Source: Stereum hirsutum FP-91666 SS1
Taxonomy: Eukaryota; Basidiomycota; Agaricomycetes; Russulales; Stereaceae
Direction: 5' to 3'
DNA length: 64,000 bases
Assembly: GCF_000264905.1 (NCBI RefSeq)
Contig: NW_006763147.1
Location: 1 to 64,000 of the forward strand
Positions 44,169 through 57,159 of the stretch are shown piece after piece. The translations under genes and the position numbers were made by a program. The notes beneath the pieces were generated by a model. It saw nothing but the letters and a program-made list of their open reading frames with translations. It was not told where the DNA came from and did not search any database. The stretch's first letter is position 1; every line of letters starts with the position of its first letter.

Positions 44169-44688
44169 TTTTGTGTGGTTGTATGACGGCACAATGAACG
44201 GAAACGTACTGTACAAATCGAGTCTTTGTTTGTACTCGAAACTTATCCTCCTATTTTTTTGGGCAGTCGTATGTTCAGGGGCAAGAAGCCCTCGGAGCTC
44301 TCCGGGAATCTTTCGTTCTAGTGCCACTCGAATACAACAGTCGCCACACGCTTAAGAACACCTCAAACGGCGGTAGTCTACTCTCCTTTACAGACCTTTA
44401 CAGTGACGACAGTCGCCCTGACCCACGCCAAATTCAAGCGACAACACCACGTCGAGGAGCAAAAACACAGTTTGATAACACACATTTTCTAGAGTATAGT
44501 ACTCGACAACAATCAGTTCAACACTTATATCCCCAAGACCAAAAAAAGAGTTCCAACAAGAGACAGCCATCATCAAACCATCGCCACATTTTCACCACCC
44601 ACTTCCAGCCCAACACACACAAAACCCTCGCAAAATCCACAGCCCCGTTCGTCCAGTGAGGGGTAAGTAGCCCGAAAAACGAGAACAT
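44169..44688. other. Convergent intergenic region
   Basis: Between two convergent genes; no supported gene. It should contain both 3' ends. Confidence 0.5.
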
Positions 44689-47600
44689 CTAATGCTCCGT
44701 CTCCTCCCAAGTCCTCCCCACCGTCTTGATCAGATCAGCCTCCGTGAGCTGTTTCCCGCTCGTGAAATAGCCCGCGGCGATCTTCGCGTCGATCTCGACG
44801 CGGGAGTCCTTGGGGATGAGGTGGGCTGTGGGTGGCGCGTAAGCGAACCGGATAACGATGGCGGAAAAGGGGAAAGAGAGAGGGAGGAACAGAGGGAAAG
44901 GAAAGAGAGGAAAGGAAACGTACCAGGCAAATCATACCGCTTCAGAATCGGGATCCCACTACCCACAATCGCGTCGTATTTCCTGTATAACACATCGCAC
45001 AAGAAACACACATTAGCACATCACTCTCTTCTCCTTTCATCACATTCTCCCGCTCTTCTCTTTCTTCCCCCTCTCCCACGACGGCGCAAGGAAAAAAGAA
45101 AATGGATGAAAGAAAAAGACGTACATATCACTCATGCTAACCATATTATCGATCTTCCTTATCCCCATCCAATGCAACACATCCGGCATGAGCGCCTGGA
45201 ACCGCATATCTTTCACGCCCGCGATGAGCTCCGTCGCGCGGAAATATTTGTCTGCGGAGTCGCCGTCGCGTTTGCGGAGGTTGTAGACGAGGTACCTAGG
45301 GTGAAGTGGGGGGAGGGGGTGGAGGGTCAGCATTGATTGTGATGGGATGGGATGGTGGTATAGAGAATTCTTTTAAAAAGAACATGCAAGAAAAACGAGG
45401 GCGAGGTGCGAAGTACCACAGAACGGAACAGAACCGAATACGAAATCCGAAAATGACATCGCAAAACGAAATAGAATAAATATACGCACTTCGTAACCTC
45501 ACCCAGCGCCCTCCCCTCCTTCCTGAAATAAACAACCACACCAACACCTCCCCTCTGTGCCGTCCTGATACACTCCTCGATTGCGAAAGTGAGGTAAGGC
45601 TTGCAGGTACAGATGTCGGAGCCGAAGACGTCTGAGCCGTTGCCTGTTGGTGTGGACGGTGTCAGCCGTTCGGGAGATTGATATGAGCGGTGTCAGCCGG
45701 TCGGAGGATGTGAGGGAGGGAGACGGTGGGAAGATTGATATGAACGGTGTCAGCCGTTCGGGAGATTGATATGAACGGAATGAGATGGCGCGAGATGGTG
45801 TGAACGGAATGAGATGGTGCGAGACGTGAGGAGGGTAGAACGAAGGAGGGGACGTACACTCGTCGTGCACACGGAGCGTCAGCTCTTTGCTTTCGTCGTA
45901 CATGTATTGCGCAGGTCCGACTGGATAAGTGAGAACGAAGAGTACAAGTCAGTCACATGTCGTAGCAATGCAATGCAATGCGATAGCGAAAGGTTATGGC
46001 GAGCCGTGATTCGTAACGATGAAGAGAATAAAGGAGAAAGAGTTACGCACAGATGTATACGGTCATGCCGCCGATTGGTGGCAGGAACACCTTGATATCC
46101 GGACGGGTGATGAGCTCGGGATACATTCCTCCCGTGTCTTCGAACAGCGCACGACGAAGAAGCGACTCCGAACTATTCAAACACGCCCAAACAACCAAAT
46201 CAGCAACCATACCTCCCAACCCACCAAAAACGCTATAATGCAAAAAAAGAAAGCAGCAGACTCACATCCCAAACCTCTCCGCCACCCCAGGCAACCACCA
46301 AACCGGCTCCACCGCCGCCTTACTAACCCTAATCTCCACCCCCGGATCCTCCTCCAAATTCTCGGTCCCATCCGGATTCCTCACCGGCTCACTCTTAAGC
46401 ACAATATTCCCATCGATCGGAATCTCTCCCTTTCTCGCACTATCGTCGATCTCACTCATCTTAATATGCGCCTTCGTGACCGCAATACTAGGCCTCACAT
46501 CCAATCCCATTCCACCTTGCTCTTTGTTATCCGACTCGCGCTTGAAGACTTGAGGTGTGAGATGGCCCCAGGGATCGAAGGAGACGATCTTGGAGGGGTC
46601 GGACCAGGAGGGTTGAGGGGGGATGTCGACGGGGGGTTCGGTTTTACTGTAGTCTGGTTTGTGGGTCGGGATGAGAGTGCCCATGGCGATGGCGAGAGCA
46701 CGGTAGATGGAGTAAGAGCCGGAGTGGGCGCCGATTGCGTTGCGGGATTTGAAGGAGGAGGGGAGACGGGAGGGGATGATGGGGCCGCGGATGGACGGGT
46801 CGGAGGAACCCCATTGGAGAGGGTGGGGATGCATCCCGTGTTGGTCGGGGTAGGCTGGAGGTGAGGGGAATGATTTGTGGTTAGTGTGATGGAAAGGGAT
46901 GTGGCATAGAGGATGAGTGCGCCACACGGCGAAGTTATGAAGAATGAGATAGGGGCTAATGTGGCGTGTGAGGGGTTCCTCGCGCCAAGCTACAGGTGAC
47001 AACCTAACGTTGTGTACTTACAAGGTCGCAAACCTTATAGTTAAATGGCAGAATGCGACGGCAAGCGGGTGCTGCTTATACCTGGTCACAACAATAGTTC
47101 GACGTGAAACGTGGGTGACGTCGTTGTCCATGAATAGACACCATGTATGGATGCGAATAAAAAGTAGAAATCCTCGAGGTAGGGTATAGGGTTTGTAGCC
47201 CTTATTCCTCGTGTCGGACTACACCGACAGCACACCCCACGCCGATCGATACGTATCCAATCCAAAAGCAATCTGCCGATCAAGGAAACAAACGAACGCA
47301 AGACTCACTAGTCAGCATGACCCTTCCAGGGTACAACAACTTCTCCCTCTGCTTATCCGTCAGCACGCCGTTCGATTCAGCCGCAGCTAGCTCGTTCATC
47401 TTGGGAATAGTCGGGATAGACACGGTGCTCGACGGAGGGCTGGAGAACGCATCCGCCGGGAGAGGAACGGGACCAGCGGAGGGCTTTACGGGAGGGGAGG
47501 CTGGGTTGCTGAGGCCATCGAGCTGATTGCGTCATAAGCCATGTCAGTATGCACGTTCAGAGGTGAGACCGTGCGTGGATGAGGACGATATGATAGGACA

Positions 47601-47743
47601 AGGCTGTATAGTGTGGTATAGGGGAAGGAGTGGCGACGAACCTTAGCCTGCAAGGCCTGGTGAGAGACCTGCAACGACTGAAGCTGCGATAATATCTGGG
47701 TGAGCAGCGCATTGTCGACGAGGATCTTTTCGGGTGCAGACAT
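44689..47743 (-). CDS. URC1: GTP cyclohydrolase II-like protein Urc1
   Basis: Minus strand, nine or more exons from MSAPEKILVDNALLTQIL (47743) to TWEETEH (stop 44689). The N-terminal domain specific to this group includes NAIGAHSGSYSIYRALAIAM, IVSFDPWGHLTPQVFKRE, RPSIAVTKAHIKMSEID and VEPVWWLPGVAERFGM. The GTP cyclohydrolase II-like domain has CNGSDVFGSDICTCKPYL, with the Cys residues that bind zinc in this fold, and GGVGVVVYFRKEGRALGEV, the substrate-binding segment. In Lachancea kluyveri Urc1 is needed to use uracil as nitrogen source through the URC pathway. A role in uracil/pyrimidine breakdown in the cytosol is inferred from the family. Riboflavin synthesis uses a related but shorter enzyme, which this is not. 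Confidence 0.87.
45650..45835. repeat. Tandem repeats within a URC1 intron
   Basis: A 214-nt intron (45644-45857), about three times the usual length here, consists mostly of degenerate repeats of GATATGAACGGTGTCAGCCG followed by TTCGGGA, and of GAACGGAATGAGATGG. It lies just before the zinc-binding exon. Confidence 0.7.
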
Positions 47744-49396
47744 GATATATGTTTATGTCGTCGCAATAGACGAGAGGAGGGGAAAGGAGAAGAGAGAAAG
47801 GGGAACCTGAGCCGGCCAGGACGGCGTACTTGTACTCTCGAGAAACGCGGAGGACGCGGGGTCGGAGGGTCGGACCTCCTATTCCGGGAACACAACACGC
47901 TGATAACGCACGGCGCTCTTCCGCCTGCCGAAGGCGCGCCCATCGGCGGCAAGATCGCGGCACTGTGCCGTATCGCCGTCGGTGCGGCGAAAGATTGGCG
48001 ACTACAAATCCATTTCCTCCTACTTCACACTCGAGACTCGCGGACGGTGCTGAGGGGCCTCGTCTGTCGACGCTATCTGTGTTGTCGACCAACGGATGTC
48101 TGCTTTTCTGACAGATGATTGTACCTATCGTTCGAGACTAGCTCTACTTTTCTGACTCGAACTAGAGTGCCTTCCGCGGACCTCTTTGGACGGCAAACGT
48201 TTGTGAACTTCGACAAGTATTCCTGGCCGTGGATTGCAGGATGCTTCTTTTACTGTGTCTACGCTGGCGGTTTCATTGACGAACCACACTCGAGATGAGA
48301 ACCTGCTCATCGACGCGGAGATAAAGTAAATGCTCTTCGGTCGTGCAGTCGTACGTCTTCGACGAACCTGGTGACCCGTATAAACGACCTGGAGGCGACT
48401 CTATTACTTACTCGCCCTCGATCCCAAGAGTGGTAACTTACATACGGAGGAAGGGTACATCCTCTGGACACAAGACTGGCTGCGATCTGTTAGTCGTCCG
48501 GGCTTTGTGGCGCATGCTCGTCGCTGCACTACACTAGGTCAGCTTAATGTTCTCCGTCCAATGGAGAGAAAACACTCCCGCCCCGCTCCGATGACGGAGA
48601 TGAGTAACCTTTTCTCGTTCTATGTGCACAATTCATCCTGTTGGTGAGTACGGCGCGCGGTGTATGTGTTTTTCGTCAGGTTTGACACCGGAGAAGGATA
48701 ACACGTTATGGGCAACGGCGTACTAAACGCCGCCAGTTCTGGACAAGTGGCCTACCAAGCCAAGTTTGAGGCCTTTCGACTACTTATCGGATTAGCAGAG
48801 ATGGTCCTCTTGTCGAAAGGGATTTTCTCTCGATAAATCAGAATCTCGACTTCCCTCCGAAGAAATTGGCCACTGTCCATTTCTGACGACGTCTAAGCCG
48901 TTTGCTCTATACGATATTGCCTTCCTTCTTGGGTTCGCTGACTTGTCTGCGCTATTTCCACCAAGAAAGCTCAATATCTATTTTATCACTGAAGAGAGTT
49001 TTGTACGCATGGTTTCTGTGCTGGGAACGAGCCAGAGATATGGACTGGACACTCGAGGCATGGGTATGATGGACAGCGACACTCGGAAGAGCATAAAGCA
49101 CAAGGGACCTCGGTGAGTGGCCTGTAAGGTTTCTATAACTATCACAATAACCGCAGATCCATGCGTCTATCAATCGTAAGGCAATGACTAGGGACCAAAG
49201 ATGAATCGATGAACACACATAAGGCCGAGTATTTTATATTATATCCGCGTGCTCGATATCAGAGATAGGTTGAAGCAGAAGATGGTCATATGCCAAGAAT
49301 CTGAGGATCACTCGCCCATTAAAGCTTGTCGTATCGCACGATATCATCGGTAAACCAACACACGACACTATACATCTCCCCGCTCGCTCACTCTTC
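47744..49396. other. Intergenic region
   Basis: 1.65 kb upstream of URC1 and downstream of the G1 peptidase gene. Several short frames, none recognisable. Confidence 0.45.
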
Positions 49397-50372
49397 CTAC
49401 TCCTCATCATGATATCCGTCATAAACCACACTCACAGACCTCTCCGTCATCTCAACCTTCGTCAATATCTCATCTCCCCTCTTCTGCAGCACAATCCCCG
49501 CCCCATCCGCCCCCACACTCCCCTCCTCCCCTCCCTCCATCACAATAGTATTCACCCTCACCGCCTCAAACGTCACATTCCCATAATCCACATACACGAC
49601 CTCCGGCCCCAGATCATCATTATAATCACTCACGCTCCATTCCGCATCAGTCTGACACAGCTCGTACGTCGAGCTGACGTCTTGTGTCACCGTGCTGTGC
49701 GTATTCAAGTTTTTGACGGTTATGGTGCCGGAGGTGCTGTTGGTTAGGGTTATGTTGAGGTAAACGGTGTCGCCTGCGCTGAAGGAGATGGAGTTCAATA
49801 TGGTGTAATTGGCGGGGTTCCATTGGTACCAGGCTAATCGAACATGGACACGATGATCGAGTTGAGTGGCAGCGAAAGAAGGGTCAGAAAGCGATATGGG
49901 AGGGGATGTAGGGTGAGTGTCAACAATCATACATACCATCATACGCGGCTACCTGACTGTCTCCAATCAAGGTTGCGTTAATGTCCATCCCGACCTGGAG
50001 TGACCCTTGACATGGGTCTCCACCAAGCGCGACGTATGGAGAGGCAGTGTAAGTTGTATTGGGCGCGCTGTTATTCGGTGATAGAGACGGTACGGGGAGG
50101 ACCAAGGTCGCCGCGACCGAGGTGTATTTCTAAAAGAGTAAGAAAGTCAGGGCACAATATCCATATCACAGGGTTGCAGAAAGGACCCATACCGTGCCAG
50201 AATCCGCAGATATGACAGCACCGCTCCATCTCGGGTTCGTGCTCACGTCAGGACGAAGTTGGGAGCGCGGAGAGGTTACTACGTCGATGTTAGCGGCTTC
50301 GGAGGTCGTACTCGGGATGCTCAGAGTTCTGAGGAACGATATGAGCTGGGAGATGAGGGTGAGAGAAAACAT
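49397..50372 (-). CDS. Secreted G1 peptidase (eqolisin/aspergilloglutamic type)
   Basis: Acid-active glutamic peptidase of family G1, secreted. Exon 1 (start 50372) encodes a hydrophobic signal segment MFSLTLISQLISFLRTL, then the family motif NPRWSGAVISADSGT. The intron joins to KYTSVAATLVLPVPSL, SPYVALGGDPCQGSLQVGMD and, after another intron, WYQWNPANYTILNSISFSAG with DTVYLNITL, then CQTDAEWSVSDY. The Gln in DPCQ...LQ and the Glu in AEW lie where the Gln/Glu catalytic pair of eqolisins is found. The family often has AEWIVED where this copy has AEWSVSD. Stop at 49397-49399. It lies 910 bp from the tyrosinase gene on the same strand. Confidence 0.85.
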
Positions 50373-51282
50373 GATGATTCAGAGGGGGGAAGACGTCGTA
50401 GTCGATGGGACGTCCTGGATGGGTGTCGATCGTACGTTTGTGCGACAATTGCAAGGGTTCATAATATACAGGACACCACCTAACTTTCACTTGTCCTCGG
50501 AGCTCTGCATGCAAAGAACATGACGTGCATACCGATCTCGACATTGCATACCCCGCATCAAACGCACGCCACCAATTAAATTAAACTCAGTGTTTAGCGG
50601 TGACGTTCAGACGTTGAGCCTGCAATGTATGGCAAGAGCATGGACTGCTTAGATTGAACTTGGGGTTACCGTCATTGAGTCTTATGCCTTGCATGTTGGT
50701 TCAGTAGGTGGATGCGATTTAGATGCAGGCCCCTGATCGGCTGGTTCGTTGAACATACGGTTACCCTCGTCATATACGATTGACAGTGACCACTGGCGGG
50801 GAATCTGCAGACAATCGCCACCTGACTTGTGGGATGTGAGAAAACGAAATTAATGGCGAAACTGTGACCGTGCATGCACGCCACATATCGACGAACCAAC
50901 GAGGACTCTGCAACTTCAATTCGTAACCACAATACATGCGATCAACGAGTCATGCGCGGTCCATGCCTCTGCAATATGATATCGCCCAGAAGCATCATTG
51001 ATTTACAAAACATAACGGAGCGCGAAACGGCACCAAGAAATCACGACGAGGCTCATGAGATTAAGAACGGGAAGCGTAAGACGTGGGATATCGGATGACG
51101 GGGTTTCTGAGGATTCAGTAACTGCAGATATTGATCGGCAAAGCGAGACGAAATAAGGGAATGCGCCATATCGTACACGGGCAAGGCCTTCATTGCGAGC
51201 TGACTGGACTGGGATGCTGCGAAACCATCATAGGTCAGACCTGGCGTCGTCATACGACTCAAAATGTATTTCCGACCCACCT
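50373..51282. other. Intergenic region between peptidase and tyrosinase genes
   Basis: 910 bp, no gene recognised. Holds the peptidase promoter and the tyrosinase 3' end. Confidence 0.5.
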
Positions 51283-53567
51283 TTAGTTCGCTCCTCCGGG
51301 TTGACCAGACGTAATTTCAGGGTGCCAACGCACTGTACCCCTCTGAGGAAAGTCCATTCCGGGTTGAAGGATGAGTGGTGTCGCGGAAACCGTCACCTGG
51401 AGCGAAGGGATAGTCGCTACGTCCACCGTTGTGCCATCAACCTACAACACGATTATCGTTAGTATCCTTCTGTGGTGAACATCTACACACCAGCCGACAA
51501 GAAAAGAGTATATAAAAGCCAGTAGTCTTCGAACTGGAGAACCCACCTTCTGCACTCGCCACGTCAAGTTCTCCTGCAACCAAGGCTTCACAACATCCGG
51601 GTGCAAACCCTCCAAATTCGGCGCCAGCCTCGCGATCGCGCGATTCAAATGCACGAACCCTTCGATAACCAGCTCATCCTCGCGCTGGTTCCTACAGTTA
51701 GCGCACTGTTCCGCGGAGGAATTGACGAACGCGTCAACGGCGCCTGCGAATGTCTCGCAGCCACCACTCTGCCACGACATCGGGTCATGGTGAACACCGC
51801 CCAGGAAAAGCAGGACAGAGAATGAGGCTCCGACGGCGTATTGCTTGACGTTGACGCGGGCGGTCCAGTCGTAGTAGCCGCCGTTCTCCGGGTCGGTAAC
51901 GTTGGTGGAGAGCGACCGGATGGTGAGATTTTGGTCTGAATTTCCGTAGAGTTTGTCCGTGATCGCGGAGATGGCGTCTTTCACGGCGTTGGGATTAGCG
52001 AGGTCGAGATTGTCGTATTCGGGATATGAATAGTTGAGGACATTGGTACTCTGGGTGTTGGCTGAAACCCAGTAGTTCGAAACGGCTCCACTACTGGTCT
52101 GGATGAGCGGGGTGAGCTCTGGAGAGCATACACGATGATTGAGATATCGCGAGTCAGAACCGCTTTCGAAATACAGGATCAAAAAAAAAGGGACAATAAT
52201 GACGAACCGGTTTTGTCGTTAACGACGGTGTTGGGAGGAATGGTTATGCTTCCTTCCTGATCACGGCCCTCTGTGACCCAGACTCCGGGGTGACGGGAGG
52301 ACCAAAGCTGCAGCAAGCGATCGACATTCGCATGGTGAAGCCAGAAAATGGGATCGAACCCTACGTCAGAGCATGATGATGTTCGCGTCAAGTAACAGAT
52401 GAGAATTCCGATGCTGAGGCAAACAGGACTTACCAGCTACAGCCGTGTCGCCCATATGGCCCGCACCGCCAACTAGACTGTAGGAGTATGTCTTTAGATT
52501 TTGGTAGAAAGAGCGAAGAACACAAGGCCTGGGAACTCACTTATGAATTCTGTCGTGAATGGCCTCAAGACTGTTGCCAGTGGTACTATCATCTCCGCTG
52601 TTGCTGTGGTGGCTGAAGGACTCCCACTTATCCACGTAGGTAAGCGTGTAATGGACCCTCTCCTTGATGTTCTCGTGGTCCGCTTTCAAGAACCTATGTT
52701 TCTCAACCGAAGAAAAGCATGCATCAGAGAGATCGTTCAAAAGAAAGAGAATAGGCAAGGAGGAAACACCAACGTAATGAGCTCGTCGACATCGCTCTTT
52801 GCGTTCGGTGAGTTGACAGGCTTTGGGTGGCGTAACGTCGTGCGCCACGTCGCGAAAGGTTTCTCGAAGCTAGGATCGACGGGGTGGAATGTATATTGCA
52901 AGAAAGAGTTCGGAAAGTTGACCTTCTTCCCGTTCGAGTCCGGCGTTATGATAGCGACCTGCTGTTGACGGATGACCTCATCAGGCGGAACTGCCTGCGA
53001 CGCCCAGTCCCAGTAAGGGACACGGAATTGAGTGGCCTCAGCGATCCATCGGTCTTTGTCGACGGTGTATAGTTTCGCTATCTCGAGTGCATGACTCTGG
53101 AGTTCTTGCTGGTAACAATAAATGATTATGAGTGAACTTGTTCAATAGTAGAGTGACTCAAAATCGGTGGTACGAACCTCGAAGAGCGAAACATATGGCC
53201 TATGCCAGGTGGGGAAGAGTACGGAGCCGTGAGTGCAATAACCTTTGAACCCCCCGTCGTCTGCGACATCTTTACCGACACCGACACCTTTACCCTCGCC
53301 ACTCCACCTGATATAAGGCTGCCCATGAATGCCTCCGATCTGGAAGAACGATACAGAATCGTCCTGGTTCATCACCGCCATCCTAGCTGTGCCACCAATG
53401 GAAGATAACGAGTGAGCTCGAAGGAACGATACGTCGTAGCTGTATACAACATTACCTAGCGCCTGTATGTACAGAGAGAACTGCCACTGATTCTTCACAA
53501 AATCATGGACATTGACGCGGTTGGCGACTCCACCCTGAGGGCCGCCTGTGATAACAACGGTGGACAT
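51283..53567 (-). CDS. Tyrosinase (polyphenol oxidase)
   Basis: Type-3 copper enzyme that hydroxylates monophenols and oxidises catechols to quinones, leading to melanin. Minus strand, several exons, start at 53567 (MSTVVITGGPQGG; no signal peptide seen), stop TAA 51283-51285. The CuA site includes GYCTHGSVLFPTWHRPYVSL with the CTH thioether motif and two of the copper His residues. WIAEATQFRVPYWDWAS is typical of the family. CuB includes LEAIHDRIH, GGAGHMGDTAVAGFDPIFWL and HHANVDRLLQLW. The C-terminal domain contains LFLGGVHHDPMSWQSGGCET and the Cys-rich SAEQCANCRNQREDE, and ends GQPGGAN. As in Agaricus enzymes, this domain is expected to keep the enzyme latent until cleaved. The last exon after the Lys at 51545 is short. 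Confidence 0.93.
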
Positions 53568-54759
53568 GGCTAGATTTAATGGATTTGTTCTGTACGAGTT
53601 GATCGTATAGGACGGGGACGAGGGCGAAGACGGCGACACCTTTTATAAGGTTCCAGCATTTGAATAAGTAGCTCCATTAGAATATGCTCTCCGCTCTGAT
53701 GGCGATGGTACGACTCGTGGGCAGGTCATGTCACAACAGCATCGGCTTGCGATGTATGAGGAAGGTAATGGACGATACCTTTATGGAATGGAGTACCATG
53801 CCAAGAGAACGCCGTCAAACGAATATGAGAACGCTAGACAGCCCGCAATAGATTCATACCACCGCTGAGTTCGATCCGGTATGCATCAAAACACGGGACG
53901 ACGGGTAGATCGTATGTAAGACGGACCTTGGACTCATAGCGCTCGCTAATGGAGTCACGATGCCGCTCCATGCCAGCTCAAGGGTTTAATATCGCCGTAG
54001 AGCTCTATCAAGTGGCGAATGTACTCCCTGGAAATTATCCTAATGAATAACGCGAGCATACGAGGCGGCTATAGTTGACGTGGCTTCATACTTGTGTCGC
54101 AAGTATAACATTTAAAGGTTAGGACCCCAAAGTATGACATTACACTTGATAGACCTGTCGGAAGTCGGACACCAAGTGCTGAAGCACAATGTATCCCATG
54201 CAAGATATGAACCTGTTCAGCTTTCCACCGATATCAGCTAACGACGGGTACTTACCATGTCGTAACACCGTTTTCCTCATACAGACCGAGTAAGATCTAG
54301 TCATTCTCCATGCGATGAATGGAACAAGAGTACGGATGTCGATTAGTACCGAGGCTGAGACACGGAGAGCGGACCATGGGCAAAAAAGAGCCAAAGTTCG
54401 ACCAAAACAGACGGAATTGTAGGCGCCAGAATATAGACAAGCCTTGTCGACTACGCCATCGCGCAAGACATTATCGTGACGAGCGATACTTTGAATCGGA
54501 AAACTGTCTTGCTGGAGATTTGTGGTATGGGCTTCATGTAGAGTCTCGCAGAAGGGATACGGTTCGCAATTCTTCCTACCTATTGTACTCCGACCATCTC
54601 CAATAGTAGATCGCGAAACATACATAAGTACACTCTGGTGAAGTTCGTCAAAATACCCTAAGCTACGAGGGTCGTGATAAGTATCAGTAGCCAGGCATGG
54701 CGGGATTGACTGAACAGACGACTTGCCAAGTAAGAGCGTTCGTCACAAGTATCTACATA
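53568..54759. other. Intergenic region
   Basis: 1.2 kb upstream of the tyrosinase. A 161-codon minus-strand frame at 54140-54625 has no recognisable features and is not called. Confidence 0.45.
53640..53647 (-). promoter_or_regulatory. TATA box of the tyrosinase gene
   Basis: TATAAAAG on the minus strand, 73 bases before the ATG at 53567. Confidence 0.6.
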
Positions 54760-57159
54760 TCACAGCGAAGCCTTCCCCATCGGCTCAAACGGCAGGAGCA
54801 ACGCAATAAACCCTGACACGATGAACAGCGCTCCAGAGATATATATCGGAACGGATGTCGTCAGACTGGCGTAGAGTGCAATGATCGGCGCCTGCGAGCA
54901 AGGGTCATCATCGTTGTCCTTCTGGGACTAGCAGAAGAATTGTTGAGGTGAGAGACGAGACACACCATGATCCCAAAGACTCGATTTGCCGCTGCCACGA
55001 TCGCATTGCCTGTCCCTCTGCTTTTTGTAGGGAATAGTTCGGGACTGAGAGCGTAAAGCACGCCGTACATGATGTTGCTGGTGAAGCTGTAGCCACAGTT
55101 CCAGCCTAATAGAGCGTTGGAGGAACGTGCAGTGGTGGAGGCGAATAGGAAGATACCGGTCAAGACTAGGAGGCGATGTCAAAGGGTTAGTGCTTGAGGA
55201 TACTGTGAGACCGTGGGGTAGGAGTCATTATGGACGCACTGGTCGAGATGCATAGCGCGCCACGACGACCAAGGAAGGGTATCTCAACGGCCCATCCAGC
55301 GAGGAGGGCACCGGGAACGCCGATCACGCTCAGGATAACTTGCTGGGGAGGAAAGTCAAGAAAGTCGGCGACTTGCTCTATGTCAAGACCATTTCTGGGA
55401 TAGAAGGTACTCACATTGCGATATGTAATATACGTTGAACCGTCACCGAAGTCGGCACCACGAGTCTGCAAGCTTTGATAGGAAGGGTCAATCTTGGGTC
55501 AGCCATGAGAATTACGAAGAAATCAGGAGAGATAAACGTACAAGTACGTGACAAAGCTGTTGTATCTATCAGGATGTAGCCAAAAGTTAATACGACCGGT
55601 CAGCTCGAGGTACCAAGTGTGGTGGTGGGTGTGGCGCGATTGAACTCACAACGGAAATGCGAGACCGATCAACGCTACCGGAGCCTTTTCAGTGATAGTA
55701 CCCGATGAAAGACAAACAAGATTTAATCACCCCAGACGATGATTAGCAAGGTCGTAGACCAAGCCAACTTCCTTGTGGCGAACAACGAAGAAACGTGATC
55801 ACTTGAAAACCCGCTGACGCTCCTCCTAAACGCCGCCAGAGCACTAGTCTCCATCGCCACGTCATTTCCACCCTTCTCCTCATCCAGCGCGCCAACTCCA
55901 CCGGCCTTCGGTCCATAAATCCTTTCACATTCCTGCAACATCTCTAATGTCAACCGGCTCTCAACCCCATTGTACCTCGCCACCTTTTTGACGATCTCAA
56001 CCGCCTCTTCATCTCTACCCCTGCCCATGAGATATTTCGGGGACTCGTAGAGATGAAAGACGAAGAAACGGAGTACGAAGAGGAGAAGCATCAGTCCGCC
56101 CATTGCGTATAGGAAGTAGCGCCAGCCCTCGTTCGTAGATTTGAGGCAGGGAGAGGTGTCGGTAGGCGTGGGGCAAGAGAAGTTGCCGATGAGGGGCCAA
56201 GCAACCTGAAAAATACACTGATCAGTTTATGGTGGGTGCATTTGGCGATTATGACTCACGAGGCTGCCAAGGAGCTGCCCAAATGCCCACCAGACGGAGA
56301 GAACGGTGAGCAGATACTGATGTGATGCAGGTACGAACTCTACGAAGGTCACGAAATGTCAGGTCGAAATTACTACAGAATATATGACAATGAGACGCAC
56401 CAAGGAAGACAGCAGAATCCACAGGTAAGTTTCCCCCAACACCGATACTCCAAGCGGCCGCCAACGAACATAGCGCCACATAGTTCGGCGATGCGCCAGC
56501 CGCCACAGCAAATACGCCGGTGATGAGGAGAGTAAGGTTGAAACTCCATCTATCACGGCAAGGACAACGTTATCAGGATGGCGCAGCGTTGCTCCGGGCA
56601 TACGAGTGATACATACTGTCGACCCCAGATATCGGATCCGACGCCCCAGAACACTGCACCTACGAGCAATCCAATGTTCTGGCCAAGTTTGAGGAATGGA
56701 CCTTCAAAGTTGAATTCGTTTACGACGGGTGTGAGGATGAGGCCGGTAACAATCTGTGAGGAAATTAGATGGCTGCATTAGACGCGCTGTATGTGGCACC
56801 TACAGGCCACAGATTATCTCTATCCAAAGAGAACACATCGACCAATGAGAAATATTACAATTGAAAGGTCCGAACAAGTGGAGGACATACGATAGCCACC
56901 CGAATCCAGCCACAATGAACAAGTACCACTGCAACACCCGCCTCAGTACATCCACAATAGACGTTGGCGATATACGCACCTGGTACTTCCCCATGCCAAT
57001 CTCTTGGAACGCGTCGTTTAGTATTTTTGCCTTGGCCTGATATACCGGATCCAGTGCGTCATTCTCATAGATGTCTTCTGTATCTGCGAGTACTACTGTA
57101 CCAGGCGCATCCTTTTCAGAGAGCTTTGCGTTCCCTTCGATGGACTTCGGGTCGGCCAT
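54760..57159 (-). CDS. MFS transporter, SV2-like
   Basis: Minus strand, about ten exons, including a 16-base one (near 56805-56820) that completes GWLSDNLWP. It starts MADPKSIEGNAKLSEKDA and has the cytoplasmic helix MGKYQWYLFIVAGFGWLS. The first helices follow, with GLLVGAVFWGVGSDIWGRQ (the MFS GxxxD-x-GR loop) and GVGGNLPVDSAVFLEFVP, typical of SV2-type/organic-ion transporters. A central loop with LMGRGRDEEAVEIVKKVARY and the second six helices follow (SVIGVPGALLAGWAVEIPFL with GRR, LSPELFPTKSRGTGNAIVAA). The end is EPMGKASL. Twelve helices are expected in the plasma membrane; the substrate is unknown. Upstream of this start the 5' flank is 1.7 kb long and divergent from GH131. Confidence 0.85.

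Noticed and set aside
46019..46864. 281-codon plus-strand frame
   Set aside because: Antisense to a conserved URC1 exon; composition is typical of a shadow frame.
52335..52370. GGTTCGATCCC, tRNA-like B-box on the minus strand
   Set aside because: It encodes GFDPIFW of the tyrosinase CuB site and has no cloverleaf.
54140..54625. 161-codon minus-strand frame
   Set aside because: No recognisable motif, signal or splice context; likely chance.
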